A program made the translations under genes and the position numbers. The notes beneath the pieces are model-generated. The model made no database searches, was not told where the DNA came from, and saw nothing but the letters and a program-made list of their open reading frames with translations. 45,426 bases of DNA. It comes from a virus. Location of the stretch: the IMG/VR virus record IMGVR_UViG_3300022926_001171, positions 1-45,426 of that record; one strand, 5' to 3'. Positions 14,916 to 21,135 of this stretch are shown here, in pieces (the stretch's first letter is position 1; each line of letters opens with the position of its first letter).

Positions 14916-15837
14916 CAGCCATTATCTCCGTTAGACACGCAACAAGATTAATCTCTTGGTCTGCAACAAAAGCTGATTTATATTGGTAGTCTGCTATCAA
15001 CAATACAGTTTGTGGTACTGTTTTTATTTCAGGTATTAAACTATCATAGATGAATCGGTAAATACCTTGAGGATCTGACTCAACATTATTAGCAACCCAC
15101 TGTCTCATTTTCTTCCAGTCCTTTTCTTTAAGACTAGTAATCAATTCCTTAGTATTGACTTCTGAAATGTTACTGAGGATACCCTCATCAATGACACCGG
15201 AGCTACTGTAACGCTGTAGTTCGTTTATTACTCTCCTATAGTCAGGATAGTATTTCATCAACAACTCTGCCAACACTTTATCTTTAAATTGTATACCTTC
15301 TTCATTCAAGATATGTTGCATACGTTTCATAAAGGAAGCAGCAAGTGTTCTCTTGTCTCCTTTATGAGCGCTAAACTCAATCACCGTAGTCCTACTGTGT
15401 AGAGGAGCAATGATTCTGTTTTTATAATTACAAGTAAATATAAACCTAGCAGTATTGGCATACTGTTCTATAAATGCTCTCATAGCAGGCTGTACACTAT
15501 CCTTGTTTAGGTAATCTGCCTCATCTATAATTACAATTCTTGTTTTGTTTTCAAAACCCAGTGTAGTAACAAACTGTTTGATCTTAGTCCTCAGTGTATC
15601 AATCTGACGACCTTCATCCGAACCATTGATAAGTAGATACTCACATCCTAGTTCTTCACACAGGGCTCTTGCTACTGTAGTTTTACCCGTACCTGCTGTA
15701 CCACACAAAAGCAGATTAGGAACTTCCCCCTTAGAGAGAAATTCCTTAAACATACTTTTGGTTGACTCAGGCAGGATACATTCTTCAATTGTCTTAGGCC
15801 TGTAACGCTCAACCCAAAGGAAATGATCCTGTTTCAT
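14899..15837 (-). CDS. gp44: Clamp loader ATPase gp44
   Basis: A 312-residue AAA+ ATPase of the RFC/gp44 family. The RFC-like N-terminus (HFLWVERYRPKTIEECILP) is followed by Walker A GTAGTGKTT (46-54), Walker B IIDEAD (103-108), and the HSRTTVIEF arginine-finger region, where SRC of other loaders is SRT. The helical collar follows to the end. With gp62 it opens and loads the gp45 clamp. Length is close to T4 gp44 (319). Confidence 0.97.
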   Translation of the reverse strand: MKQDHFLWVERYRPKTIEECILPESTKSMFKEFLSKGEVPNLLLCGTAGTGKTTVARALCEELGCEYLLINGSDEGRQIDTLRTKIKQFVTTLGFENKTRIVIIDEADYLNKDSVQPAMRAFIEQYANTARFIFTCNYKNRIIAPLHSRTTVIEFSAHKGDKRTLAASFMKRMQHILNEEGIQFKDKVLAELLMKYYPDYRRVINELQRYSSSGVIDEGILSNISEVNTKELITSLKEKDWKKMRQWVANNVESDPQGIYRFIYDSLIPEIKTVPQTVLLIADYQYKSAFVADQEINLVACLTEIMADVQFK

Positions 15838-15863
15838 TCACAACTCCATAATATAATATAGTT

Positions 15864-16025
15864 TTAACCTAGCTTTTCTTTAACTGAGGTTTCATCTTCA
15901 ATCTTTAGCTCAAAATGTTTGCCTTCTACTGCATCACACCAAGAACAGGGTTCACCGTTTGCTGTATGTGTGGGTCCACTGTCTGGACAGTTATGAAACC
16001 ACATACCCTCGATTTCTTCAACCAT
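15864..16025 (-). CDS. Small CxxC protein (53 aa)
   Basis: A short gene: MVEEIEGMWFHNCPDSGPT, then GEPCSWCDAVEGKHFELKIE, ending KEKLG. Cys27 and Cys30 form CxxC and Cys13 may add a third metal ligand. GGAGG lies five bases upstream of the ATG at 16025, and the ATG overlaps the upstream stop by eight bases (ATGGTTGA). The strong ribosome site and tight coupling make it a real gene. Possibly a small zinc protein tied to the clamp or clamp loader. Confidence 0.8.
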   Translation of the reverse strand: MVEEIEGMWFHNCPDSGPTHTANGEPCSWCDAVEGKHFELKIEDETSVKEKLG

Positions 16026-16194
16026 TGTCTTCCTCCTCAAAAGGATCTACTTCTTCTTTTAGGACTTTACGGATCATGCCTAATGCAGGACCCGTAGTCT
16101 TGAAAATATATTCCGCATCACCGTCAATGCTGTTAATTTCTAACAACCAACCGTTTGCTACTTCACGCAATGTGAATGACATTTTACCGTCCAT
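16018..16194 (-). CDS. Small hypothetical protein beside the clamp gene
   Basis: A 58-residue protein starting MDGKMSFTLREVANGWLLEI at the ATG at 16194, nine bases after a GGAG that overlaps the gp45 end. It contains a beta-hairpin-like start, GDAEYIFKTTGPALGMI, and an acidic tail (EEVDPFEEEDNG). In T4 this slot holds rpbA, but I see no similarity to RpbA. Function unknown. Confidence 0.7.
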   Translation of the reverse strand: MDGKMSFTLREVANGWLLEINSIDGDAEYIFKTTGPALGMIRKVLKEEVDPFEEEDNG

Positions 16195-16196
16195 AG

Positions 16197-16868
16197 TTAA
16201 AACTCCGAGGATCTTTCTACTGCAATCCAATATTCAATTTCAGGTTTTATACTCTTTAGATACAGTAAAGGATTGCTACCAACTGTTACAGTATAATCTG
16301 TCATTGCTACCTTCAAACTTTCGACAGGAACATCAGCCTTAAATACACGATCGGATGAACCAACAGAACCTGCATCAAAAGTGTTTGTAGAATCCAAACC
16401 TGTTGTAGGGTCACAAAGTATAATACTTACACTTGTACCATTACCTTCAATTCTCATAATAGGAGCAGAAATAATTGAAGCTGCTTTCAAAAGTTTTTCT
16501 AGGAAAGCCTTTGATAGATCAAAAGTAAAAACTTCATTTACCTGAATTGATTTGTCGGGTGGGGTGTTTATGATTTCAGGATCTGAATACCGGTATTTGA
16601 AGCCGCCAGTGCCGCCTGGAAAATCAACTACCATATATTCTTCACCTAATGTTATGTCTGCATCATCAGCAAAACTAAACAAACCAAGCAGACTGTTTAG
16701 GTCGTATATAGCAAACTCTTTATTAAAGGCCTCATTCACCGAGGCCTTGGAATAAATGGTCTTGGCATTATTAATTGTTTGTAGTACACTACCTTCACGG
16801 AACATAATGTTCTGATTGATTGTAGCATAATTTTTAAGTACATCAAGAGTAGATTTGCTAATCTTCAT
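16197..16868 (-). CDS. gp45: Sliding clamp gp45
   Basis: A 223-residue processivity clamp; T4 gp45 is 228. Recognisable blocks are MKISKSTLDVLKNYATINQN, EFAIYDLNSLLGLFSF, and the closing SIKPEIEYWIAVERSSEF typical of gp45. The trimer tethers gp43 and, in T4, couples gp55/gp33-dependent late transcription to replication. It has its own sigma-70-like promoter at 16896-16924, and the ATG at 16868 follows a leader of about 20 bases. Confidence 0.96.
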   Translation of the reverse strand: MKISKSTLDVLKNYATINQNIMFREGSVLQTINNAKTIYSKASVNEAFNKEFAIYDLNSLLGLFSFADDADITLGEEYMVVDFPGGTGGFKYRYSDPEIINTPPDKSIQVNEVFTFDLSKAFLEKLLKAASIISAPIMRIEGNGTSVSIILCDPTTGLDSTNTFDAGSVGSSDRVFKADVPVESLKVAMTDYTVTVGSNPLLYLKSIKPEIEYWIAVERSSEF

Positions 16869-16895
16869 AATATAAATCCTTCAAGTTAAAATAAT

Positions 16896-16924
16896 AGTAT
16901 ATAATAATTTAAAACTAAAGTCAA
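16896..16924 (-). promoter_or_regulatory. Sigma-70-like promoter for gp45
   Basis: TTGACT (16924-16919) and TATACT (16901-16896), 17 bp apart. The stop codon TGA of the upstream gene is inside the -35 box. Confidence 0.82.
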
Positions 16925-17214
16925 GTGTTTTCTAAAACCTCAGTAGTAAAGCTAAGATTTTTCTCAGCAACATTTTCAACTGCTTCAGAGGTAGTGTAGT
17001 ATGTGTCCATAACTGCCTTGTGTGCGTTCCAAGCAGCCTCACTAGGTGCAGTATATGTAGTAATGATGCTTGTACCATCATTAGACATAACTACTTCACC
17101 CGTAATGCCATTATCAACTAATGAATTTGCTCTCGCAACTTCAACATCTTCTGGTAATGCTCCCCATTCTGCGTTGGGGTCTCTATTGAGAGTAATTTTT
17201 ATAACGTAAGCCAT
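16921..17214 (-). CDS. Conserved hypothetical phage protein
   Basis: A 97-residue protein starting MAYVIKITLNRDPNAEWG. It shows a short beta pattern with NDGTSIITTYTAPSEAAWNAHKAVMDTY in the middle and an acidic tail. I recall similar proteins in T4-like marine phages without assigned role. A TATAAATA box is 36 bases upstream and its stop is embedded in the gp45 promoter. The late box suggests a virion or late-stage role, but this is inference. Confidence 0.65.
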   Translation of the reverse strand: MAYVIKITLNRDPNAEWGALPEDVEVARANSLVDNGITGEVVMSNDGTSIITTYTAPSEAAWNAHKAVMDTYYTTSEAVENVAEKNLSFTTEVLENT

Positions 17215-17248
17215 TTGTTTTCTCCGTAAATAAGAAGGTTATTGTCTC

Positions 17249-17524
17249 TTATTTATAATCCTGGTCATGTTCATTCAAAGCTAAAAGCGCATAATGTAAG
17301 ATTTTTAGTAGGTCTTTTCTATTGTGACCGTCTTTCTTACCGTATCGCTGAGTATACTTGAGGACATTGCCGAGGAAGAATCCCATGCCGTGTCCACAGT
17401 CCATGATAAACTCCGATGACTGAAACCTACTACGGCTATAATGCTCACCGTACGTTTCGTCTATATAAGCCTGGAGCTCTGCAATTAGAGCTCCTTCGTT
17501 AAATTTGTAATCTATTTTTGCCAT
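17249..17524 (-). CDS. DUF3310-like small protein
   Basis: A 91-residue protein starting MAKIDYKFNEGALIAELQAY. The second half (FIMDCGHGMGFFLGNVLKYTQRYGKKDGHNRKDLLKILHYAL, in part) matches the DUF3310 pattern of small phage proteins, where 'GNVxKYxxRYxxK' precedes 'DLLK'. A nucleotide-pyrophosphohydrolase-like helix bundle has been proposed for such proteins; no catalytic acid pairs are obvious here. The ATG at 17524 overlaps the ParB-like gene stop (TGATGG). It is in one operon with the ParB-like gene. Confidence 0.75.
   Translation of the reverse strand: MAKIDYKFNEGALIAELQAYIDETYGEHYSRSRFQSSEFIMDCGHGMGFFLGNVLKYTQRYGKKDGHNRKDLLKILHYALLALNEHDQDYK
17250..17257 (-). promoter_or_regulatory. Late promoter box TATAAATA
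   Basis: Exact late consensus overlapping the stop of the DUF3310-like gene, 36 bases before the ATG at 17214, with a CGGAGA ribosome site between. Confidence 0.7.
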
Positions 17525-18795
17525 CAAAATACCTCATGCACTGTCTTATATTTTTTGTTTTGTAAGGACATTCTACCCATTGGAACAATAGAATATGTAT
17601 CTTCTCGCATAACATATTCAACCAATGCTGTTATGGGTAGTACACTCATTCCAGGGCTTCCTGCTTTTCTCCATAGAGGTTTGCCGTCAAATGTCTTACT
17701 ATTACGATCAAGATAACAAATCACTATAGTTCCTTCTGTCTGTTCTTCAGTCCAAACAAAACCAAGTGAGTAACCATATTTCTCGCTGGTTGTGGTGAAC
17801 CCATCAACCATTGTAGTTTTTGTTTCAAGAGCATTGACCTGTTTGTCATCTTTGAAAAAAAGTATATCCATACCTTTCATTGCTTTCCCAGGTCTTGCCT
17901 CATAAACATCTTGAGATTCATTAAAATATTTTATAAAGTTAGTGGTTAATACACCGTGCATATAACCGCCTTGAGTATTTTTATCCAAGTGATACCAATG
18001 TGGTTGTTCGTCTTGTTCTTTTTTCAAGGCCTTAACAACATCTTTAGTTAAAGATTCAAAAGGTATATTTGCAAATAACTTTTCAAGGGTTTCGTCTCGA
18101 TCAAACTCAGCTTCAATTTTTAAATTTGTTTGCATTTTTTTAAATTGAGTTTCGATTCTTTTTTCTTTTCCTGTTAGCAACTCCTGAAAAAGCCTAGGAT
18201 CTCCTGGATATTCTACCTTTTTAAACTCTCCGCCGTCACGTAAAACTAGTGCCTTCTTATAAGTAGGAACAGAGGAGCCTGCCCTAGTAATTATAGATTT
18301 TAGTTCTCCGGGTGTCGGTTGTTTGCCATAATAAGTTACAAATGATTTAACGTCTGCTTCAGCAGCCATAACAGAGGCAATAGGATGGTGTGTTGTACTT
18401 TTATTATCTACTCTCATAGAAGCACAAACATCAGGGTGGTCAAAATCAATAGCACCATCTGCGCCCATGTCTTCTATCATACGTTTGGTCCTAGGCTTGC
18501 GTTGTACGGGAACCATGGTCCATCCCAAAGCTAAACAAGCCATAATTCTGTTCCAACCGGCATCTAGAAAATTGCCTTCGGAATCTCCTTCCCATACAGT
18601 CGGTGCTCGATGCAGACCTTCTGTTTCAATAAGAAATTTTAAATCCTCACGACTTTGAATAACCTCTTCGTCCACTGCTGTCTCACGAAAAATATTGTTA
18701 TTCGGGTTGGCAATAATACTGTCAATGGGTACCCAGCTAACCTCTCTTGGGCCATCATAAGTATGAATTTCAGAATGTAATTTTATAGCTTCCAT
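17524..18795 (-). CDS. ParB-like domain protein with possible PD-(D/E)XK C-terminus
   Basis: A 423-residue protein. Residues about 18-100 look like the ParB/Srx N-terminal domain (SWVPIDSIIANPNNN, NFLDAGWNRIMACLALGWTMVPV), with DAGWNR (78-83) in place of the usual GERR or DGHHR. The middle (about 130-260) is charged and helical. In the C-terminal part, MDILFF at 309-314 followed by ALETKT (322-327) gives D310-x13-ExK, the spacing of a PD-(D/E)XK nuclease core. It has a strong early promoter of its own. No ParA is nearby. The role could be DNA cleavage or host takeover, but this is inferred. Confidence 0.7.
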   Translation of the reverse strand: MEAIKLHSEIHTYDGPREVSWVPIDSIIANPNNNIFRETAVDEEVIQSREDLKFLIETEGLHRAPTVWEGDSEGNFLDAGWNRIMACLALGWTMVPVQRKPRTKRMIEDMGADGAIDFDHPDVCASMRVDNKSTTHHPIASVMAAEADVKSFVTYYGKQPTPGELKSIITRAGSSVPTYKKALVLRDGGEFKKVEYPGDPRLFQELLTGKEKRIETQFKKMQTNLKIEAEFDRDETLEKLFANIPFESLTKDVVKALKKEQDEQPHWYHLDKNTQGGYMHGVLTTNFIKYFNESQDVYEARPGKAMKGMDILFFKDDKQVNALETKTTMVDGFTTTSEKYGYSLGFVWTEEQTEGTIVICYLDRNSKTFDGKPLWRKAGSPGMSVLPITALVEYVMREDTYSIVPMGRMSLQNKKYKTVHEVF

Positions 18796-18826
18796 TTTTA
18801 GTCCTCACTATTTGAATGTACTTACC

Positions 18827-18854
18827 ATTATACACGATTTGATCCGTATGTCAA
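18827..18854 (-). promoter_or_regulatory. Sigma-70-like promoter for ParB-like operon
   Basis: TGCTTGACA (-35 at 18854-18849) and TATAAT (18832-18827), 16 bp apart. The leader ends with GTGAGGAC, as in the promoters at 3667 and 23426, but has no ATGAAAAAACG block. Confidence 0.9.
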
Positions 18855-18862
18855 GCATTATT

Positions 18863-19690
18863 TCAAAGAATAATATTTTCCAAGAACGGAATAACTGTTT
18901 TACCTTTGGCCAGTTTCCTACCATTCTCTGTCTCGTCTCCTATTTTGCGGTCAGGCCAGTAATGGTGTTGTGAAAACAAAGGAGCTTTCAGGTTAAAGTC
19001 TGCTTGTGAAACAACCCATTGCCACCTGTCTTGACAAGTTTGCATATATTCTCTATTACAAATGAGTTCGGGCGGTAACCATTTTTTAGCCCAATCCCAA
19101 TGTTCATATGGACTAGGGTGTTCATCATACTGTAGTATTTCAATTTCTTTTCCCTTCCTATGATGTTCTAGAGGAAACTTATCCAGGTAATCACTGTAAG
19201 GCAACCAGCCGTCATAAAGAGAGGGTTCAAAAAGCATATCATCTGCTGTTGGTGCTGGTACTTCCTTTAGGAATTCTTTTGCATTAATGGTTAAAAAAGG
19301 TTTGTGCATAGAGTTCATATAAAATTTACAGCCAATATTTTTTAAATAACCACCCATTGCTTTCACCAGAGACAAATCTCTAACAGCGTATGAAACAGGA
19401 TCAAAGGTATCTGATATAGGACTCGCATTGTGAAGCCATTTTCTTTCTACTGAATCAAAGCAGTCCGTTCTATACCAAGCCGACCACAAAATAATTACAA
19501 TATCATCTGAATTAATTTTTTCTATTTCGCTTACTTTCAAAACAGAGGAAAAAATGTAGAGGTTACCTGCGCCTGGGGATCCGTAGTTAAATGAACCATT
19601 TGGCCTACCCAATGCCTCGTAAGCAAAGTCAGCATAAGTAGGCCAAATGTATTCTGTCAGACTACACCCAAAAGTAAACAGGCGTCCCAA
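18863..19690 (-). CDS. SGNH hydrolase-like protein, TTG start
   Basis: A 275-residue protein with SGNH/GDSL-type signatures: FGCSLT (7-12, nucleophile serine block), NYGSPGAGN (35-43, block II-like), VIILWSAW in the next strand, and DEHPSP (189-194), the block V Asp-x-x-His-Pro. It probably acts as an esterase or acyltransferase-like hydrolase. It begins directly after the AAA+ stop. The only start that keeps the FGCSLT strand is TTG at 19690, with GGAG six bases upstream. The substrate is unknown. It is co-transcribed with the AAA+ gene. Confidence 0.75.
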   Translation of the reverse strand: MGRLFTFGCSLTEYIWPTYADFAYEALGRPNGSFNYGSPGAGNLYIFSSVLKVSEIEKINSDDIVIILWSAWYRTDCFDSVERKWLHNASPISDTFDPVSYAVRDLSLVKAMGGYLKNIGCKFYMNSMHKPFLTINAKEFLKEVPAPTADDMLFEPSLYDGWLPYSDYLDKFPLEHHRKGKEIEILQYDEHPSPYEHWDWAKKWLPPELICNREYMQTCQDRWQWVVSQADFNLKAPLFSQHHYWPDRKIGDETENGRKLAKGKTVIPFLENIIL

Positions 19691-20869
19691 TTAAAACTCC
19701 ACCTCGTCTAGTGGAGTGTTCTCTACCTCAGGCTCCTGAGGGTTTGCAGGGTCAACCTTAGTGTACAAGTCAATAAATGCCGCCTTAGTATCAGCGTCAA
19801 AACGGTTGGTACACAAGGTGATTGCCTTAATCTTGTCCTTGAATACACCGTAAGCATTTACAATGTGCTCAAGCCTACGGGTGCTGACCAACTCGTCTAT
19901 AGCACCCTCGAAAAAGGTCTTACGAATCACCTCGGACCAAGTAACCAGATGAGTAGCGAATTCCTCATCTGTATAACCAGCCTTGCCCATCTTGTTAAGG
20001 ATGATGCGCTTCTCTACGGCTGCTGTAGGGTACTCCTGCTCAACGGTAATTGCAAAACGCTCCAGGAACGCTTCGTCCAACAGCTGAGCGCTGATGAATT
20101 TACCATCATCTGAACCACGACCTTTTGTATTCGCAGTCGCCACAATAGTAAACCCGTTGGCAGGAGCGACGGTCTCGCCAGTCTTCTTATTGAAGTACGC
20201 TTTACCTTCAAGGATGGCCTGGAGACACATCAACTTGTTGGATCCACGGTCTACTTCATCAAGGATCAGGACCGCGCCACGTTTCATGGCGGTGAGGACC
20301 GGTCCTTCTCTATAGACGACGTTACCATCAACTAGAGTATTGCCACCGATTAGATCGTCCTCGTCGGTCTCAATACTAATATTTACACGGATAGCCTCAC
20401 GCTTGAGCTGAGCGCAAACCTGCTCAACCATTGTGGTCTTACCGTTACCGGACAATCCGGATATAAAAAGTGGGTAGAACATACCACCCTGAAGGATAGT
20501 CTTGAGGTCCCTGTGAAAACCAAAGGGTACATAAGTATCGTCTTTGGATGGGACCAGGTTTTGAATATCCATTGCTAATTTGGCCATTGATACTACCTTA
20601 GACTCAGGAGCCTGTACAGGAGCTGGGGGAGGTGTAACGACCTGCAGCTTAGGTTGACGGACAGGAGCTGCTTTGATAGCTGCTGTGCCTGTGAACATCT
20701 CGGACATATCGTATACGCCGGATTCAACCTTGTACTGATCCTTGAGAATAAAGCCTGGGTGATTGATACCCATTGCTTTGGCCTCACGGATAATATCCTT
20801 ACGGGCTACGTGGTTGTTTCCGTCAGCGTATGAACGGAGGGTGTCAATAAGTGCGTTACGGTCAGTCAT
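19691..20869 (-). CDS. cobS-like: MoxR/CobS-like AAA+ ATPase
   Basis: A 392-residue AAA+ ATPase. Walker A is GLSGNGKTT (138-146), Walker B LILDEVD (201-207), and sensor-1 TIVATANTKG follows at about 238. The N-terminal 100 residues carry a helix-rich domain and a Pro-rich linker. MoxR/CobS-type ATPases remodel partner proteins together with a VWA protein; the next gene upstream (21136-23382) is such a partner. Phage copies are often labelled CobS, but no cobalamin genes are in this window, so a literal cobaltochelatase role is unlikely. Its own promoter and motif-rich region lie between the two genes. Confidence 0.9.
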   Translation of the reverse strand: MTDRNALIDTLRSYADGNNHVARKDIIREAKAMGINHPGFILKDQYKVESGVYDMSEMFTGTAAIKAAPVRQPKLQVVTPPPAPVQAPESKVVSMAKLAMDIQNLVPSKDDTYVPFGFHRDLKTILQGGMFYPLFISGLSGNGKTTMVEQVCAQLKREAIRVNISIETDEDDLIGGNTLVDGNVVYREGPVLTAMKRGAVLILDEVDRGSNKLMCLQAILEGKAYFNKKTGETVAPANGFTIVATANTKGRGSDDGKFISAQLLDEAFLERFAITVEQEYPTAAVEKRIILNKMGKAGYTDEEFATHLVTWSEVIRKTFFEGAIDELVSTRRLEHIVNAYGVFKDKIKAITLCTNRFDADTKAAFIDLYTKVDPANPQEPEVENTPLDEVEF

Positions 20870-20933
20870 AATATAAGCTCCTCACAAGCTATTAATAATA
20901 AATTTTAGTGCGTTTTTTCATTCTATAGTGCTT

Positions 20934-20961
20934 ATTATACACGTATTATAGAAAAAGTCAA
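20934..20961 (-). promoter_or_regulatory. Sigma-70-like promoter for AAA+ gene
   Basis: TGCTTGACT (-35 at 20961-20956) and TATAAT (20939-20934), 16 bp apart. The leader resembles those at 3667 and 23426 (AAGCACTATAGAATGAAAAAACG) but then runs on for about 40 bases before GTGAGGAGC, with the ATG at 20869. Confidence 0.88.
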
Positions 20962-21001
20962 GCATTATTTTCATTTATTTGAAATCTTTTTTCCGTTATA
21001 A

Positions 21002-21070
21002 ATCAAGCACTTACCACTGAACTAAGTTGTTGATTTCATTGAAGTTTTTTTACAGCAAATCAATGACTTA
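21002..21070. repeat. ATCAAnnACTTA motif, locus B (3 copies, one inverted)
   Basis: Plus-strand copies at 21002-21013 (ATCAAGCACTTA) and 21059-21070 (ATCAATGACTTA), and an inverted copy at 21023-21034 (TAAGTTGTTGAT). The first and the inverted copy form an inverted repeat with a 9-base spacer. All lie upstream of the AAA+ promoter. See the findings for the three-locus pattern. Confidence 0.75.
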
Positions 21071-21088
21071 CGAACCTACCGTGAAATC

Positions 21089-21131
21089 TGTAGCGAGAGT
21101 AGTATTCTCACTCGCTACATCTCACGTAGCG
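21089..21131 (-). other. Mutually exclusive hairpins downstream of VWA gene
   Basis: Just after the VWA gene stop, the RNA segment from 21111-21119 can pair with 21089-21097 (TGTAGCGAG/CTCGCTACA, 9 bp). Its 21113-21118 part can instead pair with 21126-21131 (CGCTAC/GTAGCG, 6 bp, 7-base loop). The two stems exclude each other. No T-run follows, so simple intrinsic termination is unlikely; an attenuator or RNA-processing site is possible. Confidence 0.45.
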
Positions 21132-21135
21132 CTAT

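Noticed and set aside
16018-16194. RpbA homologue next to gp45
   Set aside because: The T4 position is similar, but the sequence shows no resemblance to RpbA by eye.
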